From assembly GCA_934668295.1 (NCBI GenBank), contig CAKUND010000083.1, positions 1 through 8,793 on the forward strand: a stretch of 8,793 bases of DNA. Direction: 5' to 3'. Positions 1-5,178 of this stretch are shown here, one piece after another. Source of the stretch: an uncultured Oscillospiraceae bacterium. GTDB taxonomy: Bacteria > Bacillota > Clostridia > Oscillospirales > Oscillospiraceae. Numbering within the stretch: position 1 is the stretch's first letter; every line of letters begins with the position of its first letter. A model generated the notes under the pieces. It saw only the letters and a program-made list of their open reading frames with translations. It made no database searches and was not told where the DNA came from. The translations under genes and the position numbers were made by a program.

Positions 1-10
1 CGCGCCCCGC

Positions 11-60
11 GCGGTAAGGGGAGGTGGCATTTTCGAAGAAAATGACGGAGGGGATTTGTC
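11..60. repeat. Short intergenic hairpin repeat, unit A
   Basis: This non-coding stretch contains a perfect 7-bp hairpin at 28-44 (CATTTTC, loop GAA, GAAAATG) flanked by purine-rich G runs. Its sequence style resembles dispersed intergenic repeats I recall from Oscillospirales genomes. Only one copy is visible, so repeat status rests on recall and on the hairpin, not on a second copy here. The exact ends are uncertain. Confidence 0.45.
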
Positions 61-100
61 GCAAGGTTCAGAGTGCTTCCGAAATTTGCTGCGTTCGAAT

Positions 101-152
101 CCCCGCAGTCAGCTTCGCTGACAGCTCCCCTTGTGCCCAAGGGGAGCTTTTG
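101..152. repeat. Short intergenic hairpin repeat, unit B
   Basis: Two adjacent perfect hairpins are present. The first, at 108-122, has 6-bp arms GTCAGC/GCTGAC with loop TTC. The second, at 123-148, has 10-bp arms AGCTCCCCTT/AAGGGGAGCT with loop GTGCCC. The second is followed on the plus strand by TTTT, so it could act as a weak rho-independent terminator for plus-strand transcripts. The core matches a family of dispersed intergenic elements I recall from gut Clostridia. It lies just downstream of the T-box terminator, between the leader and whatever gene the leader controls. Confidence 0.6.
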
Positions 153-170
153 GCGAGGGCTTTCAAACAT

Positions 171-200
171 AAAACCTCGCCCCCATGACAGGGGCGAGGT
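171..200 (-). terminator. T-box intrinsic terminator
   Basis: On the minus strand a 10-bp perfect stem (ACCTCGCCCC / GGGGCGAGGT) closes a short loop and is followed by a TTTT tract running to position 171. Its 5' arm overlaps the partner of the T-box core, as expected for mutually exclusive terminator and antiterminator folds. It may also stop read-through from the repressor/peptidase operon upstream, which has no terminator of its own visible between its stop codon and the T-box promoter. Confidence 0.85.
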
Positions 201-388
201 CAGTCGCGGTACCACCCTGATTATGCTTGCGCATATCTCGGCGCTTCTGTATCGGGAAGCACCCGCCGCGCTTTCGCGCGGCCGCTCCAAACTGGCTGCG
301 GACAGGCTTGCTGAAGGGCTCTCACCGTCCCCTTCTCTCTGAAAGCAACACCGGAACGCTCGGTTTTTCAACGCGGTTTTCCAATATC
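171..388 (-). promoter_or_regulatory. T-box riboswitch leader (tRNA-sensing)
   Basis: Read on the minus strand, the region has the T-box core AGGGTGGTACCGCG at 218-205, followed by an intrinsic terminator at 200-171. AGGG of the core can pair with CCCT of the terminator's 5' arm to form the competing antiterminator. Upstream are Stem I signatures: AGAGAG at 340-335, a distal hairpin with arms AAGGG/CCCTT (334-330 and 318-314) enclosing a GGTGAGAG-type loop, and TGGAGC at 289-284. A perfect 7-bp GAAA-capped hairpin (about 285-265) forms a middle stem. T-boxes bind a cognate uncharged tRNA and allow read-through into aminoacyl-tRNA synthetase, amino-acid biosynthesis or transport genes. The specifier codon is not certain; by spacing to TGGAGC the candidates are AGC (Ser) at 297-295 or GCC (Ala) at 296-294. 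The regulated gene must lie left of position 1. Confidence 0.88.
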
Positions 389-394
389 GCAGAT

Positions 395-422
395 ATTTTA
401 CCACATTTCCTGCGATTGTCAA
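395..422 (-). promoter_or_regulatory. SigA-type promoter of the T-box transcript
   Basis: On the minus strand, a consensus -35 TTGACA at 422-417 is followed after 16 bp by TAAAAT at 400-395. TGG directly before it makes an extended -10 element. Transcription would begin near 388, giving a leader of about 215 nt to the terminator. The -35 box starts only 10 bp after the stop codon of the M56 fusion gene. Confidence 0.75.
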
Positions 423-431
423 CATGAAAAT

Positions 432-2399
432 TCACCCGTAGACCCATGCGTTCGGCAGCGGGCGGCCGCCGGTGTAGCGCAGGAACGAGGACGACTGCGT
501 GATATATTCGCCGTCGTACCACAAAATTGCGCTTGAGCCGCCGTCCATGTTGAGTGCGTTCCGGCAGCCGTAGGAAAGCAGGATATCGGAGCACGTGTTG
601 ACGCTCGTGCCGCGGATGCCCTCGTCGGGGTAGCGGCCCTCGATGATGAGCATGTAAAGGCCCTGATCGCCGGTGCCGAAGCAGGCGCGCGGCTGCTCGC
701 CCGTCCAGAAGGAATCCTCGATCTTTTCGCCGTCCCGGATCAGGACGGGCGTAAACTCGACTGCGTTGTATGTCCCCTCCCCGACCGGGGCCGACGCGGG
801 CACGATGCGGCAGTCTAGGCCGTTTTCGCTCAGTTCGATGCGCTGATAGACATCGCCGCCGAAGTGATAGCCGTGCTCCTCCCCCTGCGCCATACACCAG
901 CCGGCAAGCTGGCCGCCGTTGCCCTTGCCGTTGGGATCCTGGAAGCCGTTGGCGTTCATGGCGAGAATGCCGCCGTGGTCGGACGCGAGCTTGCCTGCCG
1001 GCTCCCCTTCGACACCGTAGTTTTCAGCCATTTCCAGCCGCAGAAGCTCCGGATAGCGGCAGATGGCCAGCACGCCGCGATAGCCGTCGCCGCTCACGCG
1101 CACGAGCAGAATGCCGTATTCCGCGTCGACGGCCAGCACCTGATCGCCCTGCTGGGTCTCGATGCTCGTGCCCTCGTCGTCGAAGCCTGCTTCGTTGATG
1201 CGGATATGCGCCCAGCCGCTGTCCAGCGTCTCGGGGTGCTCGTCCAGATAGCGCTGGAACGATGCGTAATTCAGCATCGGGAACGCCATCTGGAACTCTG
1301 CCTCCGGGTCATTCTCGACGGGCTGGGGTTCTTCTTTGTTCAGATCTTCTTCCGTCTTTGTAAGCGCCTCCTGCAGCTGCTCCTGCTCCGATGCGCCGGT
1401 TTCGGGCTGCACCGTTTCCGGCTGGGGTTCCGGTTCGGGCTGCACGGACGCGCTTGTAAATGTGCAGGCCGTCAGAACAAGGCTTAAAACCAGCACGAAA
1501 ACGAGGGTATACGCCGCCATTTTCGGCTTTTTGGCGATGAGCGTGATGCGCTCCTTGAGGCTTTTTTTGCCCAGCTGCATTGTCGTTGCGCAGGAGAGCA
1601 GCTGGCCCCTTGCCCGCTTCGGCGCAACGAGGCCAAGCAGCGCGCGGCCATAGTCTGCCCTGCTGCCGGGGTCGAGATTTTTTAACACCCGCTCGTCGCA
1701 GGCCAGCTCGCAGTCGCGCCGGGAAAGCGCCGCGGCCAGCCACACGAAGGGGTCGAACCAGTACAGACACTGGCAGATGAGGCGCAGGAGGCTCCAGAGC
1801 TGATCCCGCGCGTGATAATGCGCCAGCTCGTGCCGGAGAACGAATTGACAGGTATCCGGATCCTGCGCCGCTTCGGGTGTGAGATAAATTTCAGGCCGGA
1901 GCAGCCCCGCAAGGCACGGCGACGGCAGGCTGGACGCCAGCCAGACCGGAACCGGACTTTCCGGGCAGGCAAACGGCTGCCGGAGCTTTTTAAGTCTCCG
2001 GAGAAACAGCAGATTCTGTGTCAGGATCACCAGTGCCATTGCTGCTGCGCCGGTCAGCCAGATGACTTTCAAAATCGTACTGCCCGTCAGCTGCGTCTGC
2101 GCCTCTGCGGGCGCGGTGCCCGGCTCGGATACCGTCTGCGTTGGGGCTTGTGCGCTGTCCGTCTGCGGGGCGCGGCGGTCTTCCGGGGCCGTCAGCCGCT
2201 GCACGGCGGCGGGTACGTCCGGGACGGCGTTCATCACGCTGACCGGACTTCTGACCAGCGAGACCGGCAGCAGAAGCCGCAGCGCGGCAAGCAGCCAGAG
2301 CGCGTATTGCAGGCGCGGGCTGATTTTGCCGCGAAGCAAAAAGCGAAGCGCAGTCAGCACAAGGATCAGAACGGTCGATGAAATGAGAATTTCCAGCAT
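432..2399 (-). CDS. BlaR1-like M56 metallopeptidase fused to a phosphodiester glycosidase (NAGPA-type) domain
   Basis: A 655-residue membrane protein. Residues 1-24, 30-50 and 108-133 are hydrophobic segments. A BlaR1/MecR1-type M56 zinc peptidase domain follows, with HELAH at 190-194 and CDERVL at 234-239. A further membrane segment spans about 295-312 and ends in LTAC. An acidic, Pro/Gln/Glu-rich linker (about 318-368) leads to an extracellular domain (about 370-655) with NAGPA/phosphodiester glycosidase hallmarks: NANGF at 482-486, a GLYMLIIEGR strand at 580-589, LNMDGGSSA at 616-624 and the C-terminal GRPLPNAWVYG. In classical BlaR1 the C-terminal domain is a penicillin-binding sensor; its SxxK/KTG features are not seen here. 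By family logic the M56 domain would signal to the BlaI-type repressor encoded just upstream. The ATG lies 4 nt after a GGGGAGGGG ribosome site that overlaps the repressor's stop codon, so the genes are probably translationally coupled. Whether the C-terminal domain is a sensor, an active enzyme or both is unknown. Domain calls are by motif reading. Confidence 0.88.
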   Translation of the reverse strand: MLEILISSTVLILVLTALRFLLRGKISPRLQYALWLLAALRLLLPVSLVRSPVSVMNAVPDVPAAVQRLTAPEDRRAPQTDSAQAPTQTVSEPGTAPAEAQTQLTGSTILKVIWLTGAAAMALVILTQNLLFLRRLKKLRQPFACPESPVPVWLASSLPSPCLAGLLRPEIYLTPEAAQDPDTCQFVLRHELAHYHARDQLWSLLRLICQCLYWFDPFVWLAAALSRRDCELACDERVLKNLDPGSRADYGRALLGLVAPKRARGQLLSCATTMQLGKKSLKERITLIAKKPKMAAYTLVFVLVLSLVLTACTFTSASVQPEPEPQPETVQPETGASEQEQLQEALTKTEEDLNKEEPQPVENDPEAEFQMAFPMLNYASFQRYLDEHPETLDSGWAHIRINEAGFDDEGTSIETQQGDQVLAVDAEYGILLVRVSGDGYRGVLAICRYPELLRLEMAENYGVEGEPAGKLASDHGGILAMNANGFQDPNGKGNGGQLAGWCMAQGEEHGYHFGGDVYQRIELSENGLDCRIVPASAPVGEGTYNAVEFTPVLIRDGEKIEDSFWTGEQPRACFGTGDQGLYMLIIEGRYPDEGIRGTSVNTCSDILLSYGCRNALNMDGGSSAILWYDGEYITQSSSFLRYTGGRPLPNAWVYG

Positions 2400-2411
2400 G
2401 GTTCCCCTCCC

Positions 2412-2777
2412 CTATTCCTCGCGGCCCGCGGCCCGGTCCAGAATGGCGTAAAGCTCGTCCAGCTCGTCCTTTCCGATTTTTCCGTGGTCGGCAAAATTGC
2501 TGACCAGCAGACCGAGCTTCCCGCCGAAGGCGCGGGAGAGCAGCTGCTCCGTTTCCTCGAGCCCGGCTTCCTCGCGGGTGATGTTCGGGTAATAGCGCCG
2601 GGGCTTGCCCTCGTAGCGCAGAAGACCCTTTTCCGTCATGCGGGCGGCCATGGTCTTACTCGTGCTGGCCGACCATCCGGCGCGGAGCTTCAAATCCTCC
2701 ACCAGCTGCATGAGCGTCTGCGGCTGCCGCTCCCACAGACTTTGCAGCACGGTCCATTCGCTTTGGCATAATTGCAT
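2412..2777 (-). CDS. BlaI/MecI/CopY-family transcriptional repressor
   Basis: A 121-residue protein, the usual length of BlaI/MecI. Residues 5-62 form the winged helix: the start resembles SEWTVLQSLW, WSASTSKTMAARM gives the recognition-helix region, and KGLLRYEGKPRRYYP gives the wing. The C-terminal half is the dimerisation and cleavage region. It contains Asn94-Phe95 in LLVSNF, which aligns by eye with the Asn-Phe bond cut in staphylococcal BlaI/MecI when BlaR1/MecR1 is activated. The repressor is therefore likely removable by proteolysis triggered by the M56 protein encoded 12 nt downstream. The ATG has an AGGAGG site at 2791-2786 with an 8-nt spacer. A palindrome over its own transcription start suggests autorepression. 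Its signal is probably not a beta-lactam, given the partner's output domain. Confidence 0.9.
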   Translation of the reverse strand: MQLCQSEWTVLQSLWERQPQTLMQLVEDLKLRAGWSASTSKTMAARMTEKGLLRYEGKPRRYYPNITREEAGLEETEQLLSRAFGGKLGLLVSNFADHGKIGKDELDELYAILDRAAGREE

Positions 2778-2792
2778 GGGTGCATCCTCCTT

Positions 2793-2840
2793 GGTTTACC
2801 TTTGTAAACCCAATATAGCATATAGGACTACACTTGTCAA
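2793..2840 (-). promoter_or_regulatory. Promoter and probable BlaI-type operator of the repressor/M56 operon
   Basis: On the minus strand a consensus -35 TTGACA (2840-2835) and TATATT -10 (2817-2812) are 17 bp apart. Directly downstream, over the expected start of transcription, lies an 18-bp palindrome at 2793-2810 with perfect 7-bp arms GGTTTAC/GTAAACC and a 4-bp centre. BlaI/MecI operators are dyads built on TACA/TGTA-like half sites, and this dyad has the related TTTAC/GTAAA arms. Autorepression by the BlaI-type protein is inferred from its position. Confidence 0.8.
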
Positions 2841-2870
2841 CCTGTTTTTCGGCGGCGATGAAACTGATGG

Positions 2871-2920
2871 TTGACAAATGTCTGAAATCGGACTATACTG
2901 CATAAGTCCGATTTCGGACA
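2871..2920 (+). promoter_or_regulatory. MarR operon promoter with two palindromic operators
   Basis: A consensus -35 TTGACA (2871-2876) and TATACT -10 (2894-2899) are spaced 17 bp apart. Two near-identical palindromes overlap the promoter: GTCTGAAATCGGAC at 2880-2893, inside the spacer, and GTCCGATTTCGGAC at 2906-2919, over the start of transcription. Their centres are 26 bp apart. Together they form a larger inverted repeat (2879-2920) with 16-bp arms differing at one position. This is the expected layout for autorepression by a MarR dimer, here the product of the gene that follows. Confidence 0.85.
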
Positions 2921-2937
2921 GTTGGGAGGGGCCAGGC

Positions 2938-3420
2938 ATGGATTCGGTATCCTATCAGACGCTGATGGCGTACAACAGAGAAGTGAAACGGCTCGACGAT
3001 ATTTACCGGAGCGCGGCAAAGACCTGCGGGATGGCGGAATGCGCGTTCTGGATCCTCTACACGCTGCGGGTGGAGGAAAAGCACTTTACGCAGGCAGAGA
3101 TCTGCGAATTTCTTGTTGAGCCGAAGCAGACGGTCAACTCCGCCCTCAAAAAGCTCGTCGCGGAGGGCTATCTTGCGCTTTCGTCCGGCACGGATCAGCG
3201 CAGCAAGCTCGTGCAGCTGACGCCGAAGGGCGAGCAGCTTGCCCGTGAGCGCGTCGACCGCATCCCGGAGGCAGAGGCCGCCGCCCTGCGCGCAATGTCC
3301 CCGGACGACCGGGCGGCCTTTTTCCGCCTGACCCGGCAATACCGGCTGCTCTTTGAGCAGCAGCTCAGAACGCTTTCATCACAAGGAGGCACGCCGTCCG
3401 AGCAGACGGCGCAGAAATAA
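2938..3420 (+). CDS. MarR-family transcriptional repressor
   Basis: A 160-residue MarR protein. The helix-turn-helix spans about residues 50-75 (FTQAEICEFL through VNSALKKLV), and the wing carries Asp86-Gln-Arg88 in GTDQRSK, matching the conserved wing D-x-R of the family. N- and C-terminal helices (about 5-30 and 110-148) would form the dimer interface and ligand pocket. The reading frame is open from 2878, but an upstream start is unlikely because 2878-2937 holds the promoter and operators. The ATG at 2938 follows GGGAGGGG (2924-2931) by 6 nt. MarR repressors lose DNA binding on contact with small lipophilic or drug-like ligands. The MATE pump gene begins 3 nt after its stop, so it most likely represses its own operon, as MepR does in the Staphylococcus aureus mepRA arrangement. 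The ligand is unknown. Confidence 0.92.
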   Translation: MDSVSYQTLMAYNREVKRLDDIYRSAAKTCGMAECAFWILYTLRVEEKHFTQAEICEFLVEPKQTVNSALKKLVAEGYLALSSGTDQRSKLVQLTPKGEQLARERVDRIPEAEAAALRAMSPDDRAAFFRLTRQYRLLFEQQLRTLSSQGGTPSEQTAQK

Positions 3421-3426
3421 GCAATG
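3383..3426 (+). promoter_or_regulatory. Possible hairpin-bridged ribosome binding site for the MATE gene
   Basis: The MATE start codon at 3424 has no good ribosome site at normal distance. A strong AAGGAGG lies at 3383-3389, 34 nt upstream and inside the MarR gene. Between them is a perfect 7-bp hairpin (arms CGCCGTC/GACGGCG, 3392-3398 and 3405-3411). Folding would shorten the effective spacing to about 14 nt. Simple translational coupling to the MarR stop at 3418-3420 is an equally good explanation. Confidence 0.35.
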
Positions 3427-4761
3427 ACACAGCAGATCAGCTTATCCGATCATTTCACCTATCCGAAGCTTCTCCGATTTGTATTTCCGTCCATCATTAT
3501 GATGATCTTCACGTCGATCTACGGCGTGGTGGACGGGCTGTTTGTCTCGAATTTTGCCGGAAAAACGGCCTTCGCGTCGATCAATCTGGTCATGCCGTTC
3601 GTCATGGTGCTGGGCGGCATCGGCTTCATGATCGGCACGGGCGGCACCGCGCTTGTGTCCAAGACGCTCGGTGAGGGCCGGCAGGAGGAGGCCAACCGCT
3701 ATTTTTCCATGATGATCCTCTTTACGGCGCTGCTCGGCGTCCTGCTCGCAGTGATCGGCGTGGTGTTTATGCGGCCGGTCGCGCTGTTTCTCGGCGCAAC
3801 GCCGGAGATGCTGGACGACTGCGTGCGCTATGGCCGGATCGTCACTGCGTTCACAGGCGCGTTCATGCTGCAGAACGTGTTCCAGAGCTTCCTGATCGCG
3901 GCGGAAAAGCCGAAGCTGGGCCTTGCCGCGACGGTCGCGGCAGGCGTGACGAATATGGCGCTCGACGCGCTGTTCGTTGCGGGCTTCCATTGGGGCATCG
4001 CGGGCGCGGCCGTCGCGACGGGCCTGAGCCAGTGCGTGGGCGGGCTGTTCCCGCTGTTCTATTTCCTCCGCCCGAACTCGAGCAGGCTCCGCCTTGTCAA
4101 AACGCGGCTGGAGCTGCGCCCGCTGCTGAACGCCTGCGGCAACGGCTCGTCCGAGCTGATGAGCAATATTTCCTCGTCCATCGTCAGCATGCTCTATAAC
4201 TTCCAGCTGCTCAAATACATCGGCGAGGACGGCGTCTCGGCCTACGGCGTTCTGATGTATGTGCAGTTCATCTTCATCGCCATCGACATCGGCTATTCCA
4301 TCGGCTGCGCGCCGATCGTCGGCTTTCACTACGGCGCGCAGAATCACGCAGAGCTCAAGAATATGCTCAAAAAGAGCGCTTTGCTGATGTGCGCCTCCGG
4401 CGCGGTGCTGACGCTGCTGGCATGGCTGCTGGCTGCGCCGCTGGCGAAGCTGTTCGTCGGGTATGACGAAGGACTTTATACGCTGACGTGTCACGCATTC
4501 CAGCTGTTCGCATTCGCGTTTTTGTTCGCGGGGTTCAATATCTTCTCCTCGTCGTTCTTTACAGCGCTGGGCAGCGGGCTTATTTCCGCCGCAATTTCCT
4601 TCCTGCGGACGCTCGTGTTCCAGACGGCCTCCGTGCTCATTCTCCCGCTGATCTTTGACGTCGACGGCATCTGGTACGCTATCACGGTCGCGGAGGTTTT
4701 CGCGGTGATCCTCTCTGTAGGCTTCCTGTTTGCCAAGCGGAAACGGTATCATTACATGTGA
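3424..4761 (+). CDS. MATE-family multidrug efflux transporter (MepA-like)
   Basis: A 445-residue integral membrane protein with hydrophobic segments throughout, consistent with the 12-helix MATE fold in two six-helix halves. Family signatures are visible: VDGLFVSNFAG at about 36-46, GTGGTALVSKTLGEG at 71-85, EKPKLG at 161-166, the NMALDALF motif at 177-184, and PIVGFHYGAQN at 297-307 opening the second half. MATE pumps export cationic, drug-like compounds in exchange for Na+ or H+. The wording of the motifs fits the MepA/DinF-like group common in Clostridia. It is co-transcribed with the MarR gene, so induction by a pump substrate is likely. The stop overlaps a possible GTG start at 4758, but the next gene has its own ribosome site at 4881. 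Length is normal and no key region is missing. The substrate cannot be read from sequence. Confidence 0.93.
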   Translation: MTQQISLSDHFTYPKLLRFVFPSIIMMIFTSIYGVVDGLFVSNFAGKTAFASINLVMPFVMVLGGIGFMIGTGGTALVSKTLGEGRQEEANRYFSMMILFTALLGVLLAVIGVVFMRPVALFLGATPEMLDDCVRYGRIVTAFTGAFMLQNVFQSFLIAAEKPKLGLAATVAAGVTNMALDALFVAGFHWGIAGAAVATGLSQCVGGLFPLFYFLRPNSSRLRLVKTRLELRPLLNACGNGSSELMSNISSSIVSMLYNFQLLKYIGEDGVSAYGVLMYVQFIFIAIDIGYSIGCAPIVGFHYGAQNHAELKNMLKKSALLMCASGAVLTLLAWLLAAPLAKLFVGYDEGLYTLTCHAFQLFAFAFLFAGFNIFSSSFFTALGSGLISAAISFLRTLVFQTASVLILPLIFDVDGIWYAITVAEVFAVILSVGFLFAKRKRYHYM

Positions 4762-4892
4762 CCGTCAAGCCGCCGCAGAGGATCGAATCATCGGTTACGC
4801 AGGCCGTATCTGCGGGAGCACGTCCGCACAAAATCTGCTGCTCCGTGCATAAAAATTCCTTTTCCGCAAAAGCTGTCACTGAGGTGACGCTT

Positions 4893-5126
4893 ATGGCAAA
4901 CGACGAAAAATTCCGCTACGACCCAACGCCCATGAACCATGAATTCCCCGGTCAGCCGGAGGACTGCTTCGACATGGTCAACCAGTACGGCACGTACAAC
5001 ATTCAGAAGACCGCCGACACCGACAACATCTATCCCGCCATCGCGCAGGGCATGCCGAAGGTCGGCCACTTCGCGCGCCGCAGCAAGGCGATGTTCGATC
5101 TGGCAGGCGGAGAACCAAAGAAATAG
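4893..5126 (+). CDS. Small protein of unknown function (77 aa)
   Basis: I do not recognise this family. The 77-residue product is soluble-looking, with no signal peptide, no membrane segment and a single Cys at 25. It is rich in Pro, Asp and Asn in its N-terminal two thirds, with motifs such as FRYDPTPMN (7-15) and NQYGTYNIQKTADTDNIYP (30-48), and has a basic stretch HFARRSK (59-65). The ATG is chosen because GAGGTGA at 4881-4887 precedes it by 5 nt. The frame is open upstream to a GTG at 4758, but that part (131 nt after the MATE stop) has no coding look and contains a possible hairpin (GGAGCA/TGCTCC). A strong terminator begins 9 nt after the stop, which supports a real 3' end. It could be co-transcribed with the MarR-MATE operon or have its own promoter, though I see no convincing one. 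Confidence 0.75.
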   Translation: MANDEKFRYDPTPMNHEFPGQPEDCFDMVNQYGTYNIQKTADTDNIYPAIAQGMPKVGHFARRSKAMFDLAGGEPKK

Positions 5127-5134
5127 CAGAGAAA

Positions 5135-5175
5135 ACCGGCGCAGCTTCGTTCGAGGCTGCGCCGGTCTTTTTTTT
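5135..5175 (+). terminator. Strong rho-independent terminator, possibly bidirectional
   Basis: A perfect 11-bp GC-rich stem (ACCGGCGCAGC / GCTGCGCCGGT, 5135-5145 and 5156-5166) with a 10-nt loop is followed on the plus strand by C and eight T residues. On the minus strand the same stem is followed by TTTT, so it can also end the convergent three-gene operon, whose last stop codon is at 5179. Confidence 0.93.
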
Positions 5176-5178
5176 GAT

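Noticed and set aside
171..422. T-box as the leader of the M56/repressor operon
   Set aside because: It is on the same strand but lies downstream of that operon and has its own promoter, so it points to a gene left of the window.
73..427. Small plus-strand open frames at the left edge
   Set aside because: They overlap the repeats and the minus-strand T-box elements and show no protein features.
432..2399. Calling the M56 protein a beta-lactam sensor (BlaR1/MecR1)
   Set aside because: The C-terminal part lacks penicillin-binding motifs and carries NAGPA-type motifs instead.
2878..2937. Upstream start for the MarR gene at 2878
   Set aside because: This stretch contains the -10 box and both operators, and the ATG at 2938 has the ribosome site.
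3442..4752. Long minus-strand open frame (436 codons) antisense to the MATE gene
   Set aside because: It mirrors the MATE gene, has a composition of Arg/His/Gln/Glu-rich shadow protein with no domain, and lacks a ribosome site; it results from codon bias in GC-rich DNA.
4758..4892. Longer version of the 77-aa protein starting at GTG 4758
   Set aside because: No ribosome site at that start and non-protein-like N-terminal sequence; GAGGTGA supports the ATG at 4893.
4762..4892. Known riboswitch in the gap after the MATE gene
   Set aside because: I could not match it to the core motifs of fluoride, guanidine, glycine, SAM or cyclic-di-GMP classes.
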